A DNA stretch of 64,000 nt from Acerihabitans sp047324305. Lineage in GTDB: Bacteria > Pseudomonadota > Gammaproteobacteria > Enterobacterales > Enterobacteriaceae. The translations under genes were made by a program, and so were the position numbers. How positions within the stretch are numbered: position 1 is the stretch's first letter; each line of letters begins with the position of its first letter. Below, piece by piece: positions 1 to 8,669 of the stretch. Below the pieces are notes generated by a model, which worked only from the letters and a program-made list of their open reading frames with translations, had not been told where the DNA came from and ran no database searches. Location of the stretch: positions 930,001-994,000 of the forward strand of contig NZ_CP178740.1 in the NCBI RefSeq assembly GCF_047324305.1, read 5' to 3'.

Positions 1-570
1 CAGGGATTTAGAGGGGAAAGCGCAGCCGGCCAGGTTGGGATTAACGATGGCGTCGGCGTCCGGCAGGGTGTCGCCGGGCAGGTGGTGGTCGGTCACCAGC
101 ACCGGGATGCCGTGTTGATGGGCCAGATCGACCCCCGCATGCGACGAGATGCCGTTATCCACCGTAATGATAACCTCGGCGCGGCGCGCCAGCGCCTGCA
201 CCACCACCTCGGGGCTAAGGCCGTAGCCGTCCTCGAACCGGTTCGGCACAAGGAAATCCACATGGCCGGCGCCCATCTGCCGCAGCGCCATCACCATCAG
301 CGCGGTGCTGGTGGCGCCGTCGGCGTCAAAATCGCCCACCACCATCAGGCGGCGTTCGTCAGCCAGGGCGCGTACCAGCAGATCCACCGCGCTTTCGATA
401 CCGTCCAGTTGCCCATATGCCAGCAGCCCCTTGACGCCGCGCTCCAGCTCGCCGGCGCCTTTGACGCCGCGCTGCGCATAAAGACGGCGCAGCAAAGGAT
501 GGATATCCATCTCGCGCAGTCCTTCGGCGCTTGCCTGCGGGCGGCGGCGCAGTTCGGTTTTGATTTTCAC
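1..570 (-). CDS. recJ: Single-stranded-DNA-specific exonuclease RecJ (N-terminal part, cut by window edge)
   Basis: RecJ degrades single-stranded DNA 5' to 3' in recombination and mismatch repair. I translated 190 codons running off the left edge. The DHH-family motifs are plain: VVGDFDADGATSTA near residue 75, VPNRFEDGYGLSPE, VTVDNG-like ITVDNGISSH and VTDHHLPGD, which carry the metal-binding Asp and His residues. The start is a GTG five bases after the dsbC stop, which gives the family's usual N-terminus; no ATG in frame fits as well. It is the distal gene of an xerD-dsbC-recJ operon, as in E. coli. The C-terminal two thirds lies outside the window. Confidence 0.95.
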   Translation of the reverse strand, partial: MKIKTELRRRPQASAEGLREMDIHPLLRRLYAQRGVKGAGELERGVKGLLAYGQLDGIESAVDLLVRALADERRLMVVGDFDADGATSTALMVMALRQMGAGHVDFLVPNRFEDGYGLSPEVVVQALARRAEVIITVDNGISSHAGVDLAHQHGIPVLVTDHHLPGDTLPDADAIVNPNLAGCAFPSKSL

Positions 571-575
571 CGCCG

Positions 576-1280
576 TCAGCCGCCCGCCTGCTGCTGATCG
601 AGCATCGCCGCCATTTCCTTCGGGCTTTGATAGCCCGGCACCATGGCGCCGTTGTCCAGCAGCACCGCCGGCGTGCCCTGGATGCCGTATTGCACGCCCA
701 GCTGGTAATGTTTGCTGATATCGGTATTGCAGGCGGCGGCGGGCACCGGGTCGCCGTTCATGGCTTTATCAAAGGCGGCATTGGGGTTGGCGCTGCACCA
801 CACCGAGACCATGTCTTTTTCCGCCTGGGAATTGAGCCCCTGGCGCGGGAACGCCAGGTAGCGCACGGTAATGCCCAGCCCGTTGTAGTCTTTCATCTGC
901 TCGTGCATCTTGTGGCAATAACCGCAGGTGATATCGGTAAAGACGGTAATGACATGTTTTTGCTGCGGCGCTTTATAGACGATCATCTGGTTTTGCAGCG
1001 CGTCCAGCCGTTTGCCCAGCAGCTGGTTGGTCACATTGACCGGCTGGCTGCCGCCGACGTCGTACATCGGACCCTGGATGACGTGTTTACCGTCGTCGGA
1101 GACATACAGCACGCCGCTTTCGGTCAGCACGGTTTTCAGCCCCGCCACCGGCGCGGGCTGGATTTCCGCTTGATGCACCCCCAGGCGCGCCAGGGAGTGC
1201 GTAATGGCGGCGTCATCGGCGCAGGCCAGGCGGGAAAGCGACAGCGCCGCAAAAGAAAGCAATACCAGGCTCGGTTTCAT
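576..1280 (-). CDS. dsbC: Thiol:disulfide interchange protein DsbC
   Basis: Periplasmic disulfide isomerase that repairs wrong disulfides and is kept reduced by DsbD. The 234-residue product has a signal peptide ending near ALA/CADD (about residue 21), an N-terminal dimerisation domain and a thioredoxin fold with the active site CGYC at residues 119-122. A cis-proline motif GTPA and the second cysteine pair (VWC...AAC) typical of DsbC are present. Length is close to the E. coli protein (236). It lies between xerD (79 bases upstream) and recJ (5 bases downstream), as expected for this operon. Confidence 0.97.
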   Translation of the reverse strand: MKPSLVLLSFAALSLSRLACADDAAITHSLARLGVHQAEIQPAPVAGLKTVLTESGVLYVSDDGKHVIQGPMYDVGGSQPVNVTNQLLGKRLDALQNQMIVYKAPQQKHVITVFTDITCGYCHKMHEQMKDYNGLGITVRYLAFPRQGLNSQAEKDMVSVWCSANPNAAFDKAMNGDPVPAAACNTDISKHYQLGVQYGIQGTPAVLLDNGAMVPGYQSPKEMAAMLDQQQAGG

Positions 1281-1359
1281 TGTCAGTCCTTATCTCTTGA
1301 TCCTAAATGGGTCTTGTTGGTTTATGCCACGCAGGTGGTGATCAATACGTTGATCCCCG

Positions 1360-2274
1360 TCAGGCCCGGGGATGATGCTGCTGATGAATCAGTTTAAGAC
1401 GTTCGGTTGCGACATGCGTGTAAATCTGGGTGGTGGACAGGTCGCTGTGGCCCAGCAGCAGTTGCACCACGCGCAGGTCCGCGCCGTGGTTAAGCAGATG
1501 CGTGGCGAACGCATGGCGCAAAACATGGGGGGAGAGCCGCTCGCTGTCGATACCCGCCAGGATCGCATAATGCTTGATGCGATGCCAGAAGGTCTGCCGG
1601 GTCATTTGCCGGCTGCGGTTGCTGGGGAACAAGACGTCGGCGCTCTGGCCGTTCATCAGCCAGGGACGGCCGTGCTCCAGGTAATATTCCACCCAGTATA
1701 CCGCCTCCTCGCCCAGGGGCACCAGCCGCTCCTTGTCCCCTTTGCCGGTAACCCGCACCACGCCCTGGCGCAGGCTGACATCGCTCATGGTCAGGCCCAC
1801 CAGCTCCGAAACGCGCAGGCCGGTGGCGTAAAGCACCTCCAGCATCGCCTTGTCGCGCACTTCGATGGGCTGGTCCAGCACCGGCGCGTTGAGCAGCGCG
1901 CCGACCTGGTCCTCGCTGAGCCCCTTGGGCAGGCGCTGCGGCAGCTTCGGCGCCGCCAGCGCGGCGCTGGGGTCGTCGTCGCGCGCTTTTTCACGGTACA
2001 GGTACTGGAAAAAGCGCCGCATGGCGCTCAGCAGGCGGGCGGAGCTGGTGGCCTTATAGCCGTGCTCCAGGCGGTCGGCCAGGAACGCTTGCAAATCCGC
2101 CGCGCCGGCGGTTTGCAGGTCCGTCTGGCGGGCGGCCAGCCAATCGGCCAGGGCCTGCAAATCGAGACGGTAGGCCGACAGGGTGTTTTCGGCCAGGTTG
2201 CGCTCCAGCCACAGGGCATCGAGAAACTGCTCGATCCAGGGGTTGTTCGATCCTGGGTTATTCTGCTGCTGCAT
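1360..2274 (-). CDS. xerD: Site-specific tyrosine recombinase XerD
   Basis: XerD acts with XerC at dif to resolve chromosome dimers under FtsK control. The 304-residue protein shows the N-terminal SAM-like core-binding domain (about 10-95) and the tyrosine recombinase catalytic domain. All catalytic residues are visible: Arg154 (TGLRVSEL), His250 and Arg253 (HVLRHAFATH), His276 (LLGHSDL) and Tyr285 (TTQIYTHV), each offset by six from E. coli numbering because of a slightly longer N-terminus. First gene of the xerD-dsbC-recJ run and divergent from fldB. Confidence 0.97.
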   Translation of the reverse strand: MQQQNNPGSNNPWIEQFLDALWLERNLAENTLSAYRLDLQALADWLAARQTDLQTAGAADLQAFLADRLEHGYKATSSARLLSAMRRFFQYLYREKARDDDPSAALAAPKLPQRLPKGLSEDQVGALLNAPVLDQPIEVRDKAMLEVLYATGLRVSELVGLTMSDVSLRQGVVRVTGKGDKERLVPLGEEAVYWVEYYLEHGRPWLMNGQSADVLFPSNRSRQMTRQTFWHRIKHYAILAGIDSERLSPHVLRHAFATHLLNHGADLRVVQLLLGHSDLSTTQIYTHVATERLKLIHQQHHPRA

Positions 2275-2373
2275 CTGGGCCCCCGGTGTTTTTCATGCCT
2301 GCATTATGCCTGATTACGCGGTGAATCTGGTACACTTGATGACATAGATTGAAGGTCAAGAGTATGAGTAAAG

Positions 2374-2892
2374 ATGAAAGTCGGTTTATTTTATGGCTCC
2401 AGTACCTGCTATACCGAAATGGCGGCGGAGAAAATCCGCGATATCCTGGGTCCGGATCTGGTCGACCTGCATAATATCAAAGAGGTGCCGCCAAGCCGCA
2501 TGGCAGAGTATAACGTGCTGATCCTCGGCATCCCCACCTGGGATTTCGGCGAAATCCAGGAAGACTGGGACGCCGCCTGGTCGCAGTTGTCCGATCTGGA
2601 CCTGTCGGGCAAGATTATCGCCCTGTACGGCATGGGCGATCAGCTCGGCTACGGCGAGTGGTTCCTGGACGCGCTGGGTTATCTGCATGATGTGCTGGCG
2701 CCGCGGGGCGCCACCTTTATCGGTTTCTGGCCCACCGCCGGTTATGAATTCACCAGTCCAAAGGCATTGGCCGCCGACGGCGAGCATTTTGTCGGCCTGG
2801 CGCTGGATGAGGTGAATCAGTACGATTTAAGCGAGGAACGCCTGCAGCTGTGGTGCGAGCAGATCCTGAACGAAATGGCGGCGCTGCTTTAG
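2374..2892 (+). CDS. fldB: Flavodoxin FldB
   Basis: FMN-binding electron carrier of the flavodoxin family. The 172-residue sequence begins with the FMN phosphate loop GLFYGSSTCYTEMAAEKIRD, and has the PTWDFGEIQEDW and GDQLGYGEWFLDALG segments of the long-chain flavodoxins. It matches FldB rather than FldA (ST-C-YTE loop, C-terminal WCEQILNEMA). The ATG at 2374 is preceded by a weak ribosome site; an ATG at 2364 is out of frame. Divergent from xerD and convergent with cptA/sdhE, the E. coli arrangement. Confidence 0.96.
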   Translation: MKVGLFYGSSTCYTEMAAEKIRDILGPDLVDLHNIKEVPPSRMAEYNVLILGIPTWDFGEIQEDWDAAWSQLSDLDLSGKIIALYGMGDQLGYGEWFLDALGYLHDVLAPRGATFIGFWPTAGYEFTSPKALAADGEHFVGLALDEVNQYDLSEERLQLWCEQILNEMAALL

Positions 2893-2923
2893 CCTTCAGC
2901 ATTGCGCCAAGGCCGGTCCGGCG

Positions 2924-3343
2924 TTAATCCAGCGTTTCCTGTGAGCCATGGTGCAGCAGCGCCTGGCGCAGGCTGCGCCACTCGCGCTGGCCCATGCAGT
3001 CCGCGGCCAGCCACAGGCGGCGCTTTTTTTTGCCCCCCACCTGGCGCAGGCGCAGCAGCACCCCGCCTTTAAGCAGCCAGGGTTTCCCCACAACCGACCA
3101 TTCCTGCTGATGCCAGCGGATATGCCGGTCGCTTTGCAGCACCAGCTCTCCCCGGCAGGCCATGATATTCCTCTGGCTGCGGATGCATTCAAACACCACA
3201 AGCGTTATCAGCGTAACCCAGACCAGGCCGTAATTTTCCGGCCACGGCGACAGCAGGATCACTAGGGTCAGGATCCCATGAACCGCCAGCGAAAAAATCT
3301 GCGTGCGCCAGGAGACCCGTATGTCACATCGCCAGAGGGCCAC
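2924..3343 (-). CDS. cptA: YgfX/CptA family inner-membrane protein
   Basis: Small inner-membrane protein, formerly YgfX, reported as the toxin-like partner of SdhE (CptB). The 139-residue product has two adjacent hydrophobic helices (about residues 15-35 and 38-52, FSLAVHGILTLVILLSPW and LVWVTLITLVVF) followed by a basic cytosolic domain with the conserved WLAAD segment. The start is a GTG at 3343 lying inside the end of sdhE, with a 20-base overlap, so the two genes are translationally coupled. The toxin role is known from E. coli only and remains debated; here it is inferred from family membership. Confidence 0.93.
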   Translation of the reverse strand: MALWRCDIRVSWRTQIFSLAVHGILTLVILLSPWPENYGLVWVTLITLVVFECIRSQRNIMACRGELVLQSDRHIRWHQQEWSVVGKPWLLKGGVLLRLRQVGGKKKRRLWLAADCMGQREWRSLRQALLHHGSQETLD

Positions 3344-3590
3344 GGGCTTTATTTCGCTGTTGTATCATGGTTATCATTTTTTTTAATCCGCTGTCCTGGG
3401 GTTCGCCATGATTCATCAGCCAATTGAAAAGATCGGGATCGTCGCATTCCAGCAGGCGGACGAACAAGGCTTTGTCATCGTCGCTAAGGGTGTCATAGTC
3501 GTATTCAAAAAACGGCATTATGGAGATATCCAGCTCGCGCATGCCGCGGCGGCAGGCCCAGTGGATGCGCGCTTTATTAACGATATCCAT
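3324..3590 (-). CDS. sdhE: FAD assembly factor SdhE
   Basis: Small cytosolic protein that helps covalent flavinylation of succinate dehydrogenase subunit SdhA. The 88-residue sequence carries the diagnostic RGMRELD motif at about residues 15-21, followed by FFEYDYDTLSDDDK and the LLECDDPDLFNWLM segment. Length equals the E. coli protein. It overlaps the start of cptA and is divergent from ygfZ, with a 217-base intergenic region that must contain both promoters. Confidence 0.96.
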   Translation of the reverse strand: MDIVNKARIHWACRRGMRELDISIMPFFEYDYDTLSDDDKALFVRLLECDDPDLFNWLMNHGEPQDSGLKKMITMIQQRNKARGPLAM

Positions 3591-3807
3591 TTGTATCTTT
3601 TACCTCATTTCCATCCGGCCAGGGCATAGTTTAACCCGTTTCACGGGTTGGCATTACATAAAACGACACATTTCGACATGTTCCGGCAATTTTTTACCGG
3701 CACGCATCGCACATTTCGGCACAGCGCCGATGAAATAACCACTTGCAAAGCCTCTTGACTCTTTTACCATTAGGCTATTGTTTTGTCTTACAGGATAGGA
3801 GTGTTGC

Positions 3808-4791
3808 ATGACACCTAAAGTTCCTTTTCCGCCGCGTTTACCTTCTCCCTCCAGCCATTTGCCCCTGACGCTGATGTCGCTTGAGGACTGGGCGCTGGTC
3901 GGGCTGACCGGGCCGGATACCCTTAAGTACCTGCAGGGCCAGGTCACCACCGATGTGGAGGCTATGGCGCGCGATCGGCATATCTTGGGCGCGCATTGCG
4001 ATGCAAAAGGTAAAATGTACAGCAATATGCGTATATTCCATCGCGGCGCGGGCATGGCCTATATCGAGCGGCGCAGCGTGCGCGACGCCCAGCTTGCGGA
4101 ACTGAAAAAATACGCGGTATTTTCCAAGGTCGCCATGACGGCGGACGACGACGCGCTGCTGCTGGGCGTCGCCGGGTTTCAGGCGCGCGCGGCCCTGGCC
4201 GGCCTGTTTGCCGCCCTGCCCGACGCCGAACATCAGGTGGTGGAGGACGGTGAAACGTCGATCCTGCATTTCAGCCTGCCCGCGGAGCGTTTTTTACTGG
4301 TCACCACCCCCGGCGTCCTGGAGCAACTGCTGCACAAGCTTGAGGGCCAGGCACAGTTGACCGACAGCCGTCAGTGGCTGGCGTTGAATATCGAAGCCGG
4401 GTTGCCGGTCATCGACAGCGTCAGCAGCGCGCAGTTTATTCCCCAGGCGGTCAACCTGCAGTCGCTCGGCGGCATCAGCTTTACCAAGGGCTGCTATGCC
4501 GGGCAGGAGATGGTGGCGCGCGCCAAATACCGGGGCGCCAATAAACGGGCGCTGTACTGGCTGGCCGGTAAAGCCGGCCGCGTGCCGGCGGCGGGAGAAG
4601 ACCTTGAGCTGCAAATGGGCGATAACTGGCGCCGCACCGGCACGGTACTGGCCGCCCTGCAACTGGAGGACGGCAGCGTCTGGGTACAGGCGGTGCTGAA
4701 TAACGATCTGGCGGCGGATAGCCGGCTGCGGGTCAAGGACGACGCCGCCGGCGCGCTGGCTATCCAGCCCCTGCCTTATGAAATCGAGTAA
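3808..4791 (+). CDS. ygfZ: tRNA-modifying / Fe-S assembly protein YgfZ
   Basis: Folate-binding GcvT-like protein involved in maintenance of certain iron-sulfur enzymes such as MiaB. The 327-residue protein has the aminomethyltransferase-like fold and the signature KGCYAGQE at residues 227-234, with the essential Cys229. Length matches E. coli (326). The ATG at 3808 follows a good ribosome site (ATAGGAG). Divergent from sdhE; convergent with the yqfA homologue. Confidence 0.96.
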   Translation: MTPKVPFPPRLPSPSSHLPLTLMSLEDWALVGLTGPDTLKYLQGQVTTDVEAMARDRHILGAHCDAKGKMYSNMRIFHRGAGMAYIERRSVRDAQLAELKKYAVFSKVAMTADDDALLLGVAGFQARAALAGLFAALPDAEHQVVEDGETSILHFSLPAERFLLVTTPGVLEQLLHKLEGQAQLTDSRQWLALNIEAGLPVIDSVSSAQFIPQAVNLQSLGGISFTKGCYAGQEMVARAKYRGANKRALYWLAGKAGRVPAAGEDLELQMGDNWRRTGTVLAALQLEDGSVWVQAVLNNDLAADSRLRVKDDAAGALAIQPLPYEIE

Positions 4792-4914
4792 AGCAAACCG
4801 GCGCCGCCGCCTTTAAGCGGGAAGTGACCGACGCGCCCGGCGGCATAGGCATGGCGCCGGGTGTCGTGTGACTTTGACGGCGTTATCCCTGTTATCCGCG
4901 GCCGCCGGGCGGCA

Positions 4915-5562
4915 TTAAATATACAAATAAATCGCCAGGAAATGGCATACGCTGCCGCCCAGCACAAACCCATGCCAGATGGCGTGATTGAACGGGATAC
5001 GGTTGCAGGCGTAAAAAATGACCCCCACCGTGTAGACCAGACCGCCCACCGCCAGCAGCGTCAGGCCGCCCACCGGCAGGCGCTGCGCCAGCTGATAAAT
5101 CACTACCAGCGATAGCCAGCCCATGGTCAGGTAGGTGATAAGCGATATCACCTCAAAACGATGGGCAAACGCCAGTTTGAACACGACCCCCAGCAGCGCC
5201 ATGCTCCAGATCACCACCATCAGGCCCTTGGCCAGCGGCGACGCCAGGCCCACCAGCAGGAACGGAGTGTAGGTACCCGCGATCAGCAGGTAGATGGCGC
5301 AGTGGTCCATCTTTTTCAGCCAGCGCTTGGCCGGCGGATGGGGAATGGCGTGGTAGAGCGTAGAGGCCAGAAACAGCAGAATCATGCTGCCGCCGTACAA
5401 ACTGTAGCTGGTGATGGCCGTCACGTCGGCGCCGACATGACCGGCCTGCACCAGCAATAGCACCAGGCCGACGATACCGAAGATCAGGCCGATGCCGTGA
5501 CTGATGCTGTTGGCGATCTCTTCCGCCAGTGAATATCCCTGAGCTAATAGCTTATTAGCCAT
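4915..5562 (-). CDS. trhA: Hemolysin III family membrane protein YqfA/TrhA
   Basis: Seven-helix inner-membrane protein of the PAQR/hemolysin III family; in E. coli it affects membrane energetics and lipid homeostasis. The 215-residue product shows the family residues SISHGIG near the N-terminus, STLYHAIPH in the second/third helix and HAIWHGFVLGGSVCHF near the C-terminus, i.e. the conserved His and Ser residues thought to bind metal. It follows ygfZ as in E. coli, but the yqfB and bglA genes that come next in E. coli are absent here. Confidence 0.94.
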   Translation of the reverse strand: MANKLLAQGYSLAEEIANSISHGIGLIFGIVGLVLLLVQAGHVGADVTAITSYSLYGGSMILLFLASTLYHAIPHPPAKRWLKKMDHCAIYLLIAGTYTPFLLVGLASPLAKGLMVVIWSMALLGVVFKLAFAHRFEVISLITYLTMGWLSLVVIYQLAQRLPVGGLTLLAVGGLVYTVGVIFYACNRIPFNHAIWHGFVLGGSVCHFLAIYLYI

Positions 5563-5581
5563 ACGTAATACATCCTCAATC

Positions 5582-5600
5582 TTAACTCATTATCATTTTC
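5582..5600 (-). promoter_or_regulatory. Weak Fur-box-like sequence upstream of trhA
   Basis: Read on the minus strand, this 19-base stretch agrees with the classical 19-base Fur consensus at 13 positions by my hand alignment. It lies 20-38 bases upstream of the trhA start, where it could overlap the promoter. The right half-site is poor. This is a weak pattern match only. Confidence 0.2.
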
Positions 5601-5808
5601 GCCAACCGCACCAAGCTTAGCTGAGAACCATTCCAGTGTACACGCGTAAGCTGAAAAAATGTTAACGCGCCCTGACGGCGGCGGCGGCGGCGCGCTTCGC
5701 ACCGTATCGTCCCGGCGGCGATGGGAAACGGCGTGCAGAGAGCGTTCGAAATTGCCGCCGGTTTGGCCTACAATGTGGCGCTTTACGCTAGCGTGGTTAA
5801 AAATTGAT

Positions 5809-6417
5809 ATGTCTGAACTAACGCCTGAACTCGCCTTCGGCGAACTGACCGAAGTGATCGCTTTTTTAATGGAAATCGACAAGCTTAAAAGCATTCAGCG
5901 CCGCACCAAGGTCCTGGGCACCCAGCGTCAGGAAAATACCGCCGAGCACAGCTGGCATTTTGCCGTCGCGGCGATGGCGCTCGCGCCCTATGCGGACGAT
6001 AACGTCGATATCAACCGGGTGATCCAGATGGCGCTGGTGCACGATATCGTGGAAATCGACGCCGGCGATGTACTGGTTTACGATTTGGTCGGGCGGGCGG
6101 CGGTGCATGCCCAGGAAGAAGCGGCCGCCGAACGGCTGTTCGGCCTGCTGCCGACGCCGCAACGCGGGCATTTCCATCAGCTATGGCTGGAGTACGAGGC
6201 GGGCGAAACGCCCAACGCGCAGTTTGCCCTGATGCTGGACCGGCTGATGCCGGTGCTGATGAACCTGCATAACCGCGGCCAAAGCTGGGTGGAAAACGGC
6301 ATCCGGCTTGAGCAGGTGCTGACGCGCAACGCCTTTATCGGCGACGTTTACCCTGCCCTTTGGGAACATCTGAAACGCCATCTTGACGCCGCCCATCAGA
6401 ACGGCTGGCTGAAGTAG
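5809..6417 (+). CDS. HD-domain phosphohydrolase (COG1896, HDDC2-like)
   Basis: 202-residue HD-superfamily protein, probably a nucleoside 5'-monophosphatase or related phosphohydrolase. The metal-binding pattern H...HD...D is visible as His47 (NTAEHSWH), His78-Asp79 (LVHDIVEIDAGD) and Asp144 (MLDRLMP). It is a different branch from YfbR of E. coli, so I give no symbol. The frame stays open 150 bases upstream, but that part encodes a Gly-rich, unconserved stretch; the ATG at 5809 starts the family's normal N-terminus. Its last 83 bases overlap the 3' end of the convergent ygiQ gene. Confidence 0.88.
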   Translation: MSELTPELAFGELTEVIAFLMEIDKLKSIQRRTKVLGTQRQENTAEHSWHFAVAAMALAPYADDNVDINRVIQMALVHDIVEIDAGDVLVYDLVGRAAVHAQEEAAAERLFGLLPTPQRGHFHQLWLEYEAGETPNAQFALMLDRLMPVLMNLHNRGQSWVENGIRLEQVLTRNAFIGDVYPALWEHLKRHLDAAHQNGWLK

Positions 6418-8551
6418 CCCGGCCGGACGCCGCCGGCGCGCGCTGGCGCGCCATATCGGTATGCCGGGTCAGGGCGGGACGCGCGTTGCCGCGCGCGGCG
6501 CGCGGTTCCCCGGCGCCCGCTGCCGGGGAAGGCACCAGGCATTCGCCCCCGCCGCCGATCAGGTGCTTTAGTCCCATCTCTTCCAGCGCGGCGCGGATCA
6601 GCGCGGCATTGGCCGGATCGTGGTAACGCAGCAGCGCCTTATGCAAGCGGCGCTGGCGATCGCCGCGCGGCACCACCACCTCTTCGCTCTTATAGTCCAC
6701 CTTGGCCAGCGGATTCTTGCCGGTGTAATACATGGTGGTGGCGCTGGCCAGCGGCGACGGATAAAAATTCTGCACCTGGTCGAGCCGAAAACGGTTTTTC
6801 TTCAGCCATAACGCCAGGTTGACCATATCCACATCGCGCGTGCCCGGATGCGCCGAGATAAAATAGGGAATAAGGTACTGTTTTTTCCCCGCCTCGGCGG
6901 AGTAGCGATCGAACAATGCCTTAAAGCGGTGGTAGCTGCCCATGCCCGGCTTCATCATCTTCGCTAAGGGCCCGGCCTCGGTATGCTCGGGCGCAATCTT
7001 CAGGTAGCCGCCCACATGGTGCAGCGCCAGTTCCTTGATATAGCGCGGATCCTCCACCGCCAGGTCGTAACGCACGCCGGAGGCGATCAGCACCTTTTTG
7101 ATGCCTTTGACCGCCCGCGCCCGCCGGTAGAGCGAGATGGTCGGCTCATGATCGGTATCCATATGCGGGCAGATTTCCGGATAGACGCAGGAGGCGCGGC
7201 GGCAGGTCTGTTCCGCCCGGGGCGATTTACAGCGCAGCATATACATATTGGCGGTCGGCCCGCCCAGATCGGAAATCACGCCGGTAAACGCCGGCACCGT
7301 ATCGCGGATGGCCTCGATCTCGCGCACGATGGACGCTTGCGAGCGGCTTTGGATAATACGGCCTTCATGTTCGGTAATCGAACAAAACGAGCAGCCGCCG
7401 AAGCAGCCGCGCATGATATTGATGGACGAGTGAATCATCTCATACGCCGGGATGGCCGCCTTGCCGTAGGACGGATGCGGCACGCGCTGGAACGGCAGGG
7501 CGAAAACCTGGTCCATCTCCGGGGTGGTCAGGGGAATGGCCGGCGGATTGATCCAGACATAACGATCGCCGTGTTTTTGCATCAGCGCCCGCGCGCAGCC
7601 GGGGTTGGTTTCGTGATGCAGGATGCGCGAGGCATGGGCATACATCACCTTATCGCCTTTGACTTTTTCGAACGAAGGCAGCAGCACGTAGGTTTTTTCC
7701 CACGGCTTGGGTTTGGCGGCGCGCACCGTTACCGATCCGGCCTGCGGAGCCGGCGCCGCGCCGTCGGCACAGGGCAGGTCGTCGCCATAGGGATTAAGGA
7801 TCGGTTCGATGCGCCCAGGCTGGTCCAGGCGGGTGGAATCCACCCCGCTCCAGCCGGGCAGCGGCTCCCGGCGCATAATGGCGGTATTGCGCACATCGTT
7901 GATGGCGCCGATCGCCTCCCCCGCCGCCAGCCGATGGGCCAGCTCCACCAGCGGCCGCTCGCCGTTGCCGTAGATCAGCATATCGGCTTTCGAATCCACC
8001 AGCACCGAGCGGCGCACGGTATCGGACCAATAATCGTAATGGGCGATGCGCCGCAGGCTGGCCTCAATGCCGCCGAGGATCACCGGCACCTCTTTGTAAG
8101 CTTCCTTGCAGCGCTGGCTATAGGCCATGGTGGCGCGGTCCGGACGCTTGCCGCCGACGTTGCCGGGGGTGTAGGCGTCGTCATGGCGCAGCTTGCGGTC
8201 GGCGGTATAGCGGTTGATCATCGAATCCATATTGCCGGCGGTGACGCCAAAAAACAGGTTCGGCCGCCCCAGGCGCATAAAGTCGTCCTTGCTGGTCCAG
8301 TCCGGCTGGGCAATGATGCCGACGCGAAACCCCTGGGATTCCAGCATGCGGCCGATAATCGCCATGCCGAAGCTGGGATGATCGACATAGGCGTCGCCGC
8401 TGATTATCACCACATCGCAGCTGTCCCACCCCAATTGATCCATTTCGGCGCGCGACATCGGCAAAAACGGCGCGATGCCGTAACATTCCGCCCAATAAGG
8501 AGGATAGGAAAACAGGCCGCGTTCGGGTTGGATCAGGCTGGTGGACGCCAT
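6335..8551 (-). CDS. ygiQ: Radical SAM protein YgiQ (UPF0313)
   Basis: Large radical SAM enzyme of unknown substrate. The 738-residue protein has an N-terminal YgiQ domain (MSRAEMDQLGWDSCDVV, GDAYVDHPSFG), a cobalamin-binding-like region, the 4Fe-4S cluster motif CFGGCSFC near residue 385 and the C-terminal DUF3362 with a basic, low-complexity tail ending GQGKRRR. Length equals E. coli YgiQ (739). It is not at its E. coli location, being inserted here between the HD gene and the zigA-like gene. The 3' end overlaps the HD gene on the other strand. Confidence 0.96.
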   Translation of the reverse strand: MASTSLIQPERGLFSYPPYWAECYGIAPFLPMSRAEMDQLGWDSCDVVIISGDAYVDHPSFGMAIIGRMLESQGFRVGIIAQPDWTSKDDFMRLGRPNLFFGVTAGNMDSMINRYTADRKLRHDDAYTPGNVGGKRPDRATMAYSQRCKEAYKEVPVILGGIEASLRRIAHYDYWSDTVRRSVLVDSKADMLIYGNGERPLVELAHRLAAGEAIGAINDVRNTAIMRREPLPGWSGVDSTRLDQPGRIEPILNPYGDDLPCADGAAPAPQAGSVTVRAAKPKPWEKTYVLLPSFEKVKGDKVMYAHASRILHHETNPGCARALMQKHGDRYVWINPPAIPLTTPEMDQVFALPFQRVPHPSYGKAAIPAYEMIHSSINIMRGCFGGCSFCSITEHEGRIIQSRSQASIVREIEAIRDTVPAFTGVISDLGGPTANMYMLRCKSPRAEQTCRRASCVYPEICPHMDTDHEPTISLYRRARAVKGIKKVLIASGVRYDLAVEDPRYIKELALHHVGGYLKIAPEHTEAGPLAKMMKPGMGSYHRFKALFDRYSAEAGKKQYLIPYFISAHPGTRDVDMVNLALWLKKNRFRLDQVQNFYPSPLASATTMYYTGKNPLAKVDYKSEEVVVPRGDRQRRLHKALLRYHDPANAALIRAALEEMGLKHLIGGGGECLVPSPAAGAGEPRAARGNARPALTRHTDMARQRAPAASGRATSASRSDGRRQDGVSDVPKGQGKRRR

Positions 8552-8669
8552 ACAAGCACTCTTTATCTGGTTAATTCGCCGGGCGGCGATTATACGCGTA
8601 CCCGGCGAAATAAGCAGGGATCTTTATCAGTAGTGCGGGCTTTTCCCGATAAAAGCAGCCAAAGCCAGG

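Noticed and set aside
5659..5808. N-terminal extension of the HD phosphohydrolase by 50 codons
   Set aside because: Encodes a Gly run and basic stretch absent from the family; the ATG at 5809 gives the standard start.
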